From Deltaproteobacteria bacterium (GTDB lineage Bacteria; Desulfobacterota; Desulfobacteria; Desulfobacterales; Desulfatirhabdiaceae): a DNA stretch of 64,000 bases. Below the pieces are notes generated by a model that saw only the letters and a list, made by a program, of their open reading frames with translations, was not told the DNA's origin and did not search any database. The position numbers and the translations under genes are program-made. Shown here piece after piece: positions 42,568 through 51,555 of the stretch. Location of the stretch: the NCBI GenBank assembly GCA_016219185.1, contig JACRBZ010000091.1, positions 1 to 64,000 on the forward strand. Direction: 5' to 3'. How positions within the stretch are numbered: position 1 is the stretch's first letter; each line of letters starts with the position of its first letter.

Positions 42568-45500
42568 CAGTTCTGCCAAAATCTGTTTGGGTCAGAGCCA
42601 TAGCATTGTTTTTTTTATGCCTTTGTCTGATTGGTATCCCTTCACCTGCTCCGGCAACCGTCTCACCGCTGCTTCAAATCCCTCCCGAGCTTTCCAAATG
42701 GGAATCCTGGGTTCTCTACGGCATGGAAGAAAAACGCTGCCCGGCCCGCTATAACGATTCGGAAATGACCGCATGCCTGTGGCCTTCACGGTTGAAATTG
42801 ACCATCGAAGATAACATGGGCAAATTTGAACAGCAGTGGCTGGTATTTCGCGACGTCTGGGTGCCGCTTCCCGGAAGTCCGGATCGCTATCCGAACAGCG
42901 TCGAACTGGATGGAAAACGCGCTCCGGTCCTGATGCAAAGCATGGTTCCTTCCATCCGCCTTTCCAGGGGCGAACATCGGATCAGCGGATCTTTTTCCTG
43001 GAAAGAACTGCCGGAGACGCTGATGATTCCCCCGGAATCCGGCATTGTAACGCTTACAGTGAAAGGCCGGCTGGTGGAACAGCCGGCAGTCGACAGCTCC
43101 GGAAGACTCTGGATACAGAAACGGGATTCCAACCCGATTTCGGAAAACCGTCAGGATATTCGTATCTTCAGGCTCTTGAAAGACACCATTCCCATGACGG
43201 CCATTAACCATCTGCGAATGGATATATCCGGGCAGGCCAGAGAAATCCGTCTGAATGACGTGCTGTTGAAAGACGCCATCCCCCTTCAACTGACATCAGC
43301 GCTTCCGGCCAGAATCGGTCCGGATGGCCAGGTGATGATCCAGGCCAGACCCGGAAACTGGGTACTGGAAATCGAAACCCGGTTCGAACATCCCATGGAC
43401 AGGATCGCGGCGGGCGCATGCGCCCATGGCGAGGAAATCTGGTCGTTTGAATCCCAAAATCATTTGCGGATGGTGACCGTTTCAGGGGCCCCTGCAATTG
43501 ATCCGGGCCAGACCGGTGTTCCGCCCGCATGGAAAGAATTTCCAGCCTATCTGATCCACCCGGAAACCGTTATCCGTTTCGAGCAGCTCCGGCGCGGGGA
43601 CAGCGACCCGGCACCGGATCAACTGCGGATCTTTCGAATCTGGTGGCTGGATTTTGATGGAAACGGGCTTACCCAAAAGGACAGGATCACCGGAACCTTG
43701 AGCCGTCAGTGGTTACTTGCCATGAATCCGCCCGGCATCCTGGGAAAGGTTGCGGTTGACGGGGCCGATCAGCTCATCACGGCCCATGGCCCGGAAGGCA
43801 GGGCCGGCGTCGAACTTCGACAGGGGCGGCTGGCGATGGATGCGGATTCCCGGATCAATGCGCCGCTTCGCCAAATACCGGTCGCAGGCTGGGATCATGG
43901 ATTTCAAAGCGCTTCCGGCGAGCTGAACCTTCCCCCCGGATGGAAGCTTTTTGCCGCGGGAGGCGTGGATGCAGCGCCGGCATCCTGGGTGGAACGCTGG
44001 TCCCTTCTGGATTTTTTTCTGGTTCTGGTTACGGCCATGGCAATCGCAAGACTCAAATCCTTTGCCTGGGGGGCAGTTGCGCTTGTTACCCTGACCCTGA
44101 TCTACCATGAACCCGGCTCACCCCGGGTCGTCTGGCTGAGCCTTCTGGCAGCCACGGCCCTGGTCCGGGTGCTTCCGGAGGGGTGGGCGAAGAAAGCCGC
44201 GGTCCTGTGGAATGTATGCAGCATGGTCGTTCTCCTGACCATTGCCATTCCTTTCTCGATTCAGGAAATACGGCAAGGGCTTTACCCGCAACTTGAAAAA
44301 ATCCCGGTCCATCCGCCGCAGGCGGCAGGTGCAGGATCTTCCCTGAATGTTTTATCCCCCCCGCCGCAGCCGGAACCCCAGCAGGAAGGACTCCTTCAAA
44401 AAGCCGACGCCAATCTTCCGGCAGCTCCCGGAAAAGCCAGAGAAGAAAAAGCGGCCCGCATCGATCAGTCTCTGCTTCCGGCTCAGATCCAGTCCCTGGC
44501 CCAGGACCCCCAGGCCCTGATTCAAACCGGCCCGGGCCTTCCCTCATGGAAATGGCGATCCTTTACGCTGCGGTGGAACGGACCTGTCGACAAGGATCAA
44601 ATCTTCCGGCTCTGGCTGATATCGCCGGGATTCAACCTGCTCCTTGCCGTCATCCGGGTCATTCTGCTGGCCGTATTGACAGCGGGACTCTGCGCTACGG
44701 GATCTTTTGGCAATTACTGGCGAAACGGCATCACCAAAAGATTTTTTGGCCGGCATTCGGCCCTGGCCGCAATGCTGTTGTTCTGCGCGGCAATGGGATT
44801 TTCGGCGGACGTCCGGGCTGAAGCTCCGCCGGCATCCTATCCGCCGAAGGAGCTTCTGGAGGAACTTCAGCGCCGGGTGTTAAAAATACCCGATTGCTTT
44901 CCGATCTGCGCAGATATCCCGCAAATGGTGATACAGGTGGACCCAACCGATCTGAAAATGCTGATGGATGTCCAGGCCGCCATCGAAACCGCCGGTCCCT
45001 TGCCGGGAGGTGCGGAAAACTGGGCGCCCGATGCCGTGCAGATGGATGAGCAGCCTTTAAAAGGACTCATGAAGGATGCGGACGGCCATTTATGGGCACT
45101 GGTGCCGCAGGGCATTCACCGCCTGGTCGTCAGCGGGAAAACCGCCCGCCTGAATGCCATCCGAATTGCACTGCCCTTAAAACCCCGGCAGGTTACGGCA
45201 GCCTGCAACGGCTGGTCTGTTCAGGGGATTGGGCCGGAAGGCCAGGTGTCTGCCGGAATTCAGTTCCAAAGAATTGAAAAACAGGATCCATTTGCCGCTT
45301 CTGTCGGGGCCAGCGCGCTTTTTCCATTTTTTCACGTTGAACGGGTGCTTTCTTTGGGACTGACATGGGAAATTCGGACCACCATTACCCGGAAGACCCT
45401 GACAGGGGCTCCCGTGTCTCTTCAGGTGCCGCTGCTGGCCGGTGAGTCGGTGACCACCGCCGACATCCATGTGGAACAGGAAAAGGCTATGATCAATTTT

Positions 45501-46682
45501 GATCCCGGTACCCAGGAAATCAACCTGCTTTCCCACTTGGATTTCACTGAAATTCTGCGCCTGACTGCGCCAATTGATATGCTCTGGACGGAATCCTGGG
45601 TCCTGGAGGCAAGTCCGGTATGGCACTGTGATTTTTCAGGAATTCCCGTGATTCATCAACAGGATTCTCAGGGACAATGGCGACCCGAGTGGCGACCCTG
45701 GCCCGGAGAAAGCATCGAAATCCGCATTTCCCGGCCTGCTGCGATTCCCGGTCCCATTCTCACGATGGACAGTGCCGTTCTGAAGTGGACACCCGGAGAG
45801 CGGCTGGACAAGGCGGAACTGACGATAATGGCCCGCACCAGCAGAGGCGGCCAGCATCAACTGGAACTGCCGCAACATGCCGACCTCCAGAAGGTCAGCA
45901 TTCAGGGCCGATCTCAGCCGATCCGGCAGGAAGGCCGGAATGTGCTGGTCCCGCTGGTTCCCGGAACTCAGAAAATTGCTCTGGAATGGCAGCAACCGCT
46001 ATCCGGCCCGTGGCATTATCACCCGCCCCAGGTGTCGATCGGCGCGCCGGCCGTTAATGCGTCAATCTCCATTCACGTTCCGGAACATCGGTGGATACTC
46101 TGGGCATCCGGCCCCCGGCTGGGGCCCGCCGTGCTGTTCTGGGGGTATCTGCTGATCATCGTTCTGATCTCGATCGGCCTGGGGAAAACCGCCCTTGCCC
46201 CGTTAAAGACCCGCCACTGGCTGCTCTTAACCCTGGGGCTTACCCAGATTCACCCCTTGATGGCGCTGGTCATCGTGGGATGGCTGTTGGCCCTTGGCAT
46301 CCGAAACACCACCAACCCCCGCGGCGGATGGGTTTCTTATAATTTGTCTCAGCTTTTACTGGCAGGCTGGACAGCGGCGGCACTATCCGGACTGTACATG
46401 GCGATTGAAAACGGACTGATGGGAATTCCCGATATGCAGATCGCCGGAAACCAATCCACCAGCCGAATTCTGAACTGGACCCAGGACAGAATCGCCGGTT
46501 TCATGCCGGACCCCTGGATCATCAGCCTTCCGGAATGGGTATTCCATGGCCTGATGCTGCTCTGGTCCCTGTGGCTGGCGTTTGCACTGCTGAACTGGCT
46601 GAAATGGGGATGGCAATGCTTTGCCCGGGGCGGCGCATGGAAAAAAGTCGAGCTGCGGTGGAAGCGAAAACCCGCGGCTTGA
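42564..46682 (+). CDS. Very large unknown multi-pass membrane protein with two periplasmic modules
   Basis: No family was recognised for this 1372-residue protein. It starts with a signal peptide (about 10-32) and has a beta-rich exported module (about 33-470), a cluster of roughly four TM helices (about 482-570), a Pro/Gln-rich linker (about 590-650, SPPPQPEPQQEG), a TM helix (about 686-710), a second signal-peptide-like helix (about 732-752, ends FSADVRAEAPP), a second beta-rich module (about 753-1175) and C-terminal TM helices (about 1184-1352). The repeated plan suggests an internal duplication or fusion. Cys residues are few; CPARYNDSEMTAC and IPDCFPICADIP could form disulfides. It is translationally coupled to the TSUP permease and followed by the iron-sulfur genes, so it may be the membrane core of an export or redox system; function unknown. 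Confidence 0.6.
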   Translation: MTVLPKSVWVRAIALFFLCLCLIGIPSPAPATVSPLLQIPPELSKWESWVLYGMEEKRCPARYNDSEMTACLWPSRLKLTIEDNMGKFEQQWLVFRDVWVPLPGSPDRYPNSVELDGKRAPVLMQSMVPSIRLSRGEHRISGSFSWKELPETLMIPPESGIVTLTVKGRLVEQPAVDSSGRLWIQKRDSNPISENRQDIRIFRLLKDTIPMTAINHLRMDISGQAREIRLNDVLLKDAIPLQLTSALPARIGPDGQVMIQARPGNWVLEIETRFEHPMDRIAAGACAHGEEIWSFESQNHLRMVTVSGAPAIDPGQTGVPPAWKEFPAYLIHPETVIRFEQLRRGDSDPAPDQLRIFRIWWLDFDGNGLTQKDRITGTLSRQWLLAMNPPGILGKVAVDGADQLITAHGPEGRAGVELRQGRLAMDADSRINAPLRQIPVAGWDHGFQSASGELNLPPGWKLFAAGGVDAAPASWVERWSLLDFFLVLVTAMAIARLKSFAWGAVALVTLTLIYHEPGSPRVVWLSLLAATALVRVLPEGWAKKAAVLWNVCSMVVLLTIAIPFSIQEIRQGLYPQLEKIPVHPPQAAGAGSSLNVLSPPPQPEPQQEGLLQKADANLPAAPGKAREEKAARIDQSLLPAQIQSLAQDPQALIQTGPGLPSWKWRSFTLRWNGPVDKDQIFRLWLISPGFNLLLAVIRVILLAVLTAGLCATGSFGNYWRNGITKRFFGRHSALAAMLLFCAAMGFSADVRAEAPPASYPPKELLEELQRRVLKIPDCFPICADIPQMVIQVDPTDLKMLMDVQAAIETAGPLPGGAENWAPDAVQMDEQPLKGLMKDADGHLWALVPQGIHRLVVSGKTARLNAIRIALPLKPRQVTAACNGWSVQGIGPEGQVSAGIQFQRIEKQDPFAASVGASALFPFFHVERVLSLGLTWEIRTTITRKTLTGAPVSLQVPLLAGESVTTADIHVEQEKAMINFDPGTQEINLLSHLDFTEILRLTAPIDMLWTESWVLEASPVWHCDFSGIPVIHQQDSQGQWRPEWRPWPGESIEIRISRPAAIPGPILTMDSAVLKWTPGERLDKAELTIMARTSRGGQHQLELPQHADLQKVSIQGRSQPIRQEGRNVLVPLVPGTQKIALEWQQPLSGPWHYHPPQVSIGAPAVNASISIHVPEHRWILWASGPRLGPAVLFWGYLLIIVLISIGLGKTALAPLKTRHWLLLTLGLTQIHPLMALVIVGWLLALGIRNTTNPRGGWVSYNLSQLLLAGWTAAALSGLYMAIENGLMGIPDMQIAGNQSTSRILNWTQDRIAGFMPDPWIISLPEWVFHGLMLLWSLWLAFALLNWLKWGWQCFARGGAWKKVELRWKRKPAA

Positions 46683-46767
46683 CCCCGGCGCTTGCCTTCC
46701 CAGCCCTGCGGTAATGTGGGATTAAAAACTTAACTCACTGAATAAACATAAGAAGTGAGGTATAAAA

Positions 46768-47694
46768 ATGGATACGAATTCTTTGTTCATCAACCGAAGA
46801 CAGTTCATCCGCCTGGCCGGCGGCGCAGTCCTTTACAGCCTGGTCCCGACGCCTTTTCCGGGAATTGCCGCGGAAGCGGGAAACGGATTTATCGCGGAGG
46901 CATCATCCGACAAAAATCCATGTGATGTCAGGGCCTTGACTCGAAAACTCTTTGAATCCGCCGGCGGCATGTCCAGGTTCATTTCCAAAGGCGATGTGGT
47001 GGTGATCAAACCCAACTTCTCCTGGGCCAGATCCCCTGATCTGGGCGCGACCACGCATCCGGATGTTCTTGAAACCGTCATTTTCCTCTGCCAGGAAGCC
47101 GGGGCAAAAAAAGTCCGCATCGCTGACAACACCATCCATGAAGCCAGAAACTGCTTTGCAGTCACCGGGGCCGATCAGGTGGCAAAAAAAACCGGGGCCG
47201 ATCTGGTGTATCCCCTGTCCAACCTCATGCGGGACATGAACCTTCAGGGACACCGCCTGAATGTCTGGCCGGTGTTTACGCCGTTTAAAGAAGCCGATAA
47301 AATCATCAACCTGCCGGTTGCCAAGGTTCATGGCCTCAGCGGGGTTACCCTGGGCATGAAAAGTTGGATCGGCGCGGTCGGCGGCAGGCGAAACGCGCTC
47401 CATCAGGACATCCACCAAACCATCGTGGACCTGGCCCAGTTCTTCAGGCCCACGATCACCCTGATCGACGCCATCCGCATCATGACGGCAAACGGCCCTT
47501 CCGGCGGAAGCGCATCCGATGTCGCGGTCGCTAACCGCCTGATCCTGAGCGATGACCCGGTTGCGGCCGATGCCAGGGCCTGCGACCTGTTTCAGGTTCA
47601 GCCCTTGGCGATCGCCCATATTCAGCTTGCTCAGAAATGGGGGCTGGGAACTACGGACTTCAGCAAGCTGAATCGCTTCCAGGTAACGCTATGA
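46768..47694 (+). CDS. DUF362 domain protein with Tat signal
   Basis: The 308-residue protein opens with a twin-arginine signal (NRRQFIRLAGGAVLYSLVP, cleavage near GIAAEAG) and has a DUF362 domain (VVVIKPNFSWARSPDLGATT, HPDVLETVIFLCQEAGAKKVRIADNTI, ADKIINLPVAKVHGLSGVTLGMK; segments). No ferredoxin Cys motif is present. The Tat route suggests that it binds a cofactor before export. The family is widespread in anaerobes and has no settled function. Its stop overlaps the start of the iron-sulfur membrane protein (ATGA), so the two products probably work together. It lies 85 bases after the giant membrane protein gene. Confidence 0.8.
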   Translation: MDTNSLFINRRQFIRLAGGAVLYSLVPTPFPGIAAEAGNGFIAEASSDKNPCDVRALTRKLFESAGGMSRFISKGDVVVIKPNFSWARSPDLGATTHPDVLETVIFLCQEAGAKKVRIADNTIHEARNCFAVTGADQVAKKTGADLVYPLSNLMRDMNLQGHRLNVWPVFTPFKEADKIINLPVAKVHGLSGVTLGMKSWIGAVGGRRNALHQDIHQTIVDLAQFFRPTITLIDAIRIMTANGPSGGSASDVAVANRLILSDDPVAADARACDLFQVQPLAIAHIQLAQKWGLGTTDFSKLNRFQVTL

Positions 47695-49322
47695 AAAATA
47701 TTCGGAGCCTTGTATATTTCAGAAGGATATCCCAGGTCCTGTTCCTCCTGCTGTTTTTGTTCCTGCTGATGGAAACCCGGCTTCCCCAGAATGTCTTTCT
47801 GGACTATTCCCAGGAAATCGCCGGCCCCAGGGACATCCGCCTGAATTACCCGGTCATGTTTTTCTTTGACATGGATCCGCTGACGTGGCTGTCCACGACG
47901 CTATCCACGCACAAGTGGCTGGCCGGCGCCGGGTGGGCACTGGCCGTTATCGGCCTGACTCTTTTTCTGGGCCGGTTTTTCTGTAGCTTTGTCTGCCCGT
48001 TCGGGACCCTTCATCACGCCGTCGGGGCCGTCCGTCCCGCTGTCAAGGGACGACGGGCCGCTTCCCTGAATGAAAAAATACCGGCCCAGCGGCTGAAATA
48101 CGGGCTTCTGGTGATGGTCCTGGCGTCCGCCCTGCTGGGTTTGAATCTGGCGGGATTTTTCGACCCGATTGCGCTTCTGTTCCGGTCACTTGCGGTTTCC
48201 ATTCTGCCGGCCATGAACATCGGCATCAAGGAGGTGTTTGATGCCATGGCGGCCAGCGACATCAAGATCTTGAATCTGATCAGCTACGGCGCGGAAATCA
48301 TCGTATCGCCAGTACTCGGCTTTGGATATCCGACCTATCAAACCGGATTTGCGATCGGCCTGATTGTTTTGGTCCTCTTATTTTTAAACCGGATTCGACC
48401 CCGGTTCTGGTGCCGCGTGCTGTGCCCCCTGGGCGCGCTGCTGGGATTTTTATCTTTTAAAAGTCCGCTGGATCTTGAAAAGGATGAAACCCGATGCACA
48501 AACTGCAATAAATGCATGGCAGCCTGTCAGGGCGCGGCATCCCCTCGGCCCGGCCTGAAATGGGAACCCGCCGAGTGCGTCCGTTGTTTCAACTGCCAGA
48601 ATGTTTGTCCGGAGGATGCCCTCTCGTTCCGGTTTATTCGGCGGGAAGCGCGGAAACATGCGCCGGATATGGGAAGACGGGCGGTGCTGACCGGGCTTGC
48701 CGCTGGCATTTCATTTCCGCTTCTCAGCCGGTTGGACGGCCAGATTCACCAGGCATCCGACCCCCGGCTGATCCGGCCCCCGGGATCATTGACGGAAACC
48801 CGGTTTCTGGAACGCTGCCAGCGCTGTGGACTGTGCATGAAAGCCTGCCCGACAAACGTCATTCAGCCGGCCCTTGGGGAAGCCGGCATCGCCGGGATCT
48901 GGACCCCGGTATTAAGCATGGCGACGGGATACTGCGAATATTCCTGCACCCTTTGTGGCAGCGTCTGTCCGACTGGCGCCATTCAATTGATTACGGGAAA
49001 GGAAAAGATCTCAGGGCCCATCCGGATCGGATCGGCGTTTGTGGACCGGGGAAGATGTCTGCCCTGGACGGAAAACGGGGCATGCATTGTCTGTGAGGAA
49101 GTATGCCCGACCTCCCCCAAAGCCGTGGTTTTTCGTGAGGCCGATGTCGCCGGCTTCGGCACGGAGCGGCTCCGCCTGAAGCAGCCCTATGTCAACCTGC
49201 GGCAATGCGTGGGATGCGGCATCTGCCAAAACAAATGTCCGGTCAAGGGGACGCCGGCCATTCGGGTCATTGCCTCGGGCGAAACCCGTTCTCCCAGAAA
49301 TCAGATACTACTGATCTCATAA
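47691..49322 (+). CDS. NapH/NosR-like iron-sulfur membrane protein fused to a NapG-like ferredoxin domain
   Basis: From ATG 47691 the protein has 543 residues. The N-terminal half has about five TM helices with the CxxxCP motifs FCSFVCPFGT and CRVLCPLGALLG typical of NapH/NosR/YccM, followed by two [4Fe-4S] motifs (CTNCNKCMAACQG, CVRCFNCQNVCPEDA). The C-terminal half has a Tat-like RRAVLTGLAAG segment and four more 4Fe-4S-type motifs (CQRCGLCMKACP, CTLCGSVCP, CIVCEEVCP, CVGCGICQNKCP), as in NapG/DUF362-associated ferredoxins. It should carry electrons between the quinone pool and a periplasmic partner, probably the DUF362 protein. The acceptor is unknown. Confidence 0.83.
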   Translation: MKNIRSLVYFRRISQVLFLLLFLFLLMETRLPQNVFLDYSQEIAGPRDIRLNYPVMFFFDMDPLTWLSTTLSTHKWLAGAGWALAVIGLTLFLGRFFCSFVCPFGTLHHAVGAVRPAVKGRRAASLNEKIPAQRLKYGLLVMVLASALLGLNLAGFFDPIALLFRSLAVSILPAMNIGIKEVFDAMAASDIKILNLISYGAEIIVSPVLGFGYPTYQTGFAIGLIVLVLLFLNRIRPRFWCRVLCPLGALLGFLSFKSPLDLEKDETRCTNCNKCMAACQGAASPRPGLKWEPAECVRCFNCQNVCPEDALSFRFIRREARKHAPDMGRRAVLTGLAAGISFPLLSRLDGQIHQASDPRLIRPPGSLTETRFLERCQRCGLCMKACPTNVIQPALGEAGIAGIWTPVLSMATGYCEYSCTLCGSVCPTGAIQLITGKEKISGPIRIGSAFVDRGRCLPWTENGACIVCEEVCPTSPKAVVFREADVAGFGTERLRLKQPYVNLRQCVGCGICQNKCPVKGTPAIRVIASGETRSPRNQILLIS

Positions 49323-49328
49323 GCGGCA

Positions 49329-49622
49329 TCAGACGACAGAGCTGATAAAAATTTTTCCATCTCCGATTTTTCCGGTATTGGCCGAATACAGGATTTTTTC
49401 TATGACCAGGTCCACCAGATTGGGATTGACAATGACTTCAACCTTGACTTTGGGGATAAAATCCACGATATATTTCGCGTTCCGGTAGATTTCCTTATGA
49501 CCTTTCTGGCGGCCATGCCCCTGTATCCGGGATGTGGAAATTTCGTGAATACCCATGTCGTTCAGTGCTTTTTTTACATCACCCAATTTGAATGGATTTA
49601 TAATGGCTTCTATCTTTTTCAT
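49329..49622 (-). CDS. PII-family protein, C-terminally truncated
   Basis: The 97-residue protein follows PII to the B-loop (MKKIEAIINPFKLGDVKKAL, T-loop KEIYRNAKYIVDFIPK with Tyr51, TGKIGDGKIFIS) but ends with Ser-Ser-Val-Val-stop. The last 15 residues of normal PII (VRIRTGEKGRDAL in the neighbour), which contribute Arg residues to the ATP site, are missing. The T-loop changes RGAEY to RNAKY, which alters charge next to Tyr51. It lies 78 bases after the complete copy on the same strand and probably shares its promoter. It may be a partner-specific variant, a heterotrimer subunit, or a decaying duplicate. Confidence 0.75.
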   Translation of the reverse strand: MKKIEAIINPFKLGDVKKALNDMGIHEISTSRIQGHGRQKGHKEIYRNAKYIVDFIPKVKVEVIVNPNLVDLVIEKILYSANTGKIGDGKIFISSVV

Positions 49623-49700
49623 TACATCCCTCGCTTACACGATCACATCCCTGTCTTTTCGGGGACAGGTGAAGAAGAGCTTTAAAGACAATGGGTTGAG

Positions 49701-50039
49701 CTAAAGAGCATCCCTTCCCTTTTCTCCTGTTCTGATCCGAACAACCTGCTCAATCGGACTTACAAATATTTTTCCATCCCCAACTTGCCCGGTATTTGCG
49801 GAATCTCGAATTTTTTCCATGACCAGGTCCACCATCTCGGGTATGACAATGACTTCAACCCTTATTTTAGGAATGAAATCCACCACATATTCAGCGCCCC
49901 GGAAGATTTCCTTATGGCCTCTTTGCCGACCGTACCCTTTTACCTCCGATATGGTCATCCCTTGAATACCGATGTCGTTCAGCGCTATTTTGACATCATC
50001 CAATTTGAATGGCTTTATAATAGCCTCTATTTTTTTCAT
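49701..50039 (-). CDS. glnB: Nitrogen regulatory protein PII (GlnB/GlnK), second complete copy
   Basis: The 112-residue protein is nearly the same as the plus-strand GlnB at 41265 (T-loop KEIFRGAEYVVDFIPK with Tyr51, B-loop TGQVGDGKIFVSP, ending RDAL). It keeps all ATP and 2-oxoglutarate binding positions that can be judged. The sigma-54 promoter at 50335-50352 with paired dyads upstream makes it part of the nitrogen-limitation regulon. The truncated PII gene follows downstream. Partner unknown; no amt gene is next to it. Confidence 0.93.
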   Translation of the reverse strand: MKKIEAIIKPFKLDDVKIALNDIGIQGMTISEVKGYGRQRGHKEIFRGAEYVVDFIPKIRVEVIVIPEMVDLVMEKIRDSANTGQVGDGKIFVSPIEQVVRIRTGEKGRDAL

Positions 50040-50334
50040 TAAATTCTCCGTTTACTTTATGATCTTTTTTAATATAAAACTGAATCGGTGATCAGTCGCG
50101 TTAACTGTTCTTATCCGAGCGCCTTGTTGCGGATGGGGAAATCCGGAGATCATACTCATTAAACAAATTGCTTTTCCTTAATATTGCCATTTTCTCCTTT
50201 CTTGGTTTAATATTTGTATATTCCAATTAGAGAATTCAATGTCCCCATTCGCATCGCTTTTAGCGAGAACAGAATATCGATAAATTATTCTTCCTCTTCG
50301 GTCTTGGGATTCGCTTAAACAATCATTAATGATT

Positions 50335-50352
50335 AAGCAAATTGTATGCCAT
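50335..50352 (-). promoter_or_regulatory. Sigma-54 promoter of the minus-strand glnB pair
   Basis: On the minus strand the sequence reads TGGCATACAATTTGCTTAA, with GG at 50350-50349 and GC at 50338-50337 separated by ten bases. It agrees with TGGCAC-N5-TTGCT with one mismatch. The expected start near 50325 leaves a long leader of about 285 bases to the ATG at 50039, which contains no obvious structure. Confidence 0.8.
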
Positions 50353-50418
50353 ATACTAATAATATAGTAACCTATCGTAAATAAGATGTATATTAAATTA
50401 TTGTAAATTTACAACAAT

Positions 50419-50457
50419 ACATAATTGTTATATTATTGTTGCTATATACATAATTGT
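50419..50457 (-). promoter_or_regulatory. Paired ACA-N4-TGT dyads, enhancer of the minus-strand glnB pair
   Basis: ACATAATTGT occurs at 50419-50428 and again at 50448-50457, 29 bases apart; seen from the minus strand they end 68 and 97 bases before the -24 GG. These distances equal those at nifH. In the remaining spacer toward the cytochrome gene (50461-50733) only a weak 24-codon frame (50568-50642) was noticed; no plus-strand promoter was found. Confidence 0.6.
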
Positions 50458-50733
50458 AAATTTGGGGGCACAAAAATGACCCGCAAAAGTACAGCCGCGG
50501 ATGTTTGATGTCAAAACAGGAAAGGACAGTGACGTACGGGAATTTTTAGACAAATGAAGCGTGATCGATGGACGTTGCGAGACTGGCAAATGTGTTGGCC
50601 GATGATGCCGTGGCTCCGCCCGAAGGCCATATTCAGCCTTGATCGTTCTGGAGATCCATGCTAATCATTTTCTGAACGCGGCGGTTTAAAATTTTCTTTC
50701 AAATGATTATTTGATTTCATGCGAGGAAAAACC

Positions 50734-51273
50734 ATGTTGAAAAACACAATTGACAGCTACGGCCTGATTGCCCGTCTTTTTCACTGGATTATTTTTCTGA
50801 TGGTAATCGGTGTTATCATGGGGGGGGATATTGCCGCCGACATGCCGGCAGGGCCCGGCAAGGCGGTGATTCTCGGCCTGCATAAGTCGTTTGGTTTTAC
50901 AATTCTTGTTTTAGTGGTGCTGCGCCTGCTTTGGAGACTGACAAACCCGCGCCCGCGCGATTTGGGAGCCAGCCGGTTTCAGAACAAACTGGGGCATGCC
51001 ATGCATTTTTTCCTGTACATCCTCCTGCTGTCACAACCCACTATTGGAATACTGATGTCGCAGGCATTCGGTCACCCGGTTTACCCGTTTGATCTGTTTG
51101 AAGTGCCGACTTTTGTAAATGAAAATATCCGGCTGGGAAAAATACTGCTTGAAATCCACGAGACGCTCTGGATTGTGCTGGCGATATCCGTTGGGATCCA
51201 TGCCGCTGCCGCGCTGAAACATCATTTTATTGAAAAAAACCGGACGCTCATGCGCATGATTCGGGGCAAATAA
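50734..51273 (+). CDS. Cytochrome b561 family protein
   Basis: From ATG 50734 the product has 179 residues and four TM helices with the haem-binding His residues expected in the family: ARLFHWIIFLMV (helix 1), GLHKSFGFTILVLVVLRLLW (helix 2), LGHAMHFFLYILL (helix 3) and IHETLWIVLAISVGIHAAAALKHHF (helix 4; two segments). Such proteins pass electrons between quinol and periplasmic acceptors or superoxide. GAGG lies seven bases before 50734; the ATG at 50719 is in frame but sits on the ribosome site. A 57-residue protein follows 11 bases later. Confidence 0.87.
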   Translation: MLKNTIDSYGLIARLFHWIIFLMVIGVIMGGDIAADMPAGPGKAVILGLHKSFGFTILVLVVLRLLWRLTNPRPRDLGASRFQNKLGHAMHFFLYILLLSQPTIGILMSQAFGHPVYPFDLFEVPTFVNENIRLGKILLEIHETLWIVLAISVGIHAAAALKHHFIEKNRTLMRMIRGK

Positions 51274-51284
51274 GGACACGAGTC

Positions 51285-51458
51285 ATGACATATAATTTTG
51301 ACCCTGACAGATGGTATGAAAACGAGCTTAATTTTCTTGAATTCCGTCATCGATCGGGGGAGATCACAGCGCCCGAATTCATACTATCCCTGGAAGAACT
51401 CGACAGACGGTATAAAGATATGTGGAACCGACTGGATGGGACCTATCGGCTTCCATAG
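51285..51458 (+). CDS. 57-residue acidic protein, unknown
   Basis: A short gene begins 11 bases after the cytochrome b561 stop; AAGGA precedes the ATG at 51285. The product (MTYNFDPDRWYENELNFLEF..., ending in YRLP) is hydrophilic and helical, with Trp and many Asp/Glu, and the pattern LSLEELDRRYKDMWNRLDGT. The composition is coding-like, and the spacing suggests co-translation with the cytochrome. No family recognised. Another short frame with a good ribosome site at 51489-51572 was not accepted. Confidence 0.5.
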   Translation: MTYNFDPDRWYENELNFLEFRHRSGEITAPEFILSLEELDRRYKDMWNRLDGTYRLP

Positions 51459-51555
51459 CGAAACCATTATTCAGGGAGGGAAATAAAAATGCAGACACAT
51501 CCGATCGGTCGATGGAATAACCGGGATGCCCGGCGGATTCGGCAAGGCGATCGCC

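Noticed and set aside
50568..50642. 24-codon frame in the spacer before cytochrome b561
   Set aside because: No ribosome site or recognised product; possible remnant only.
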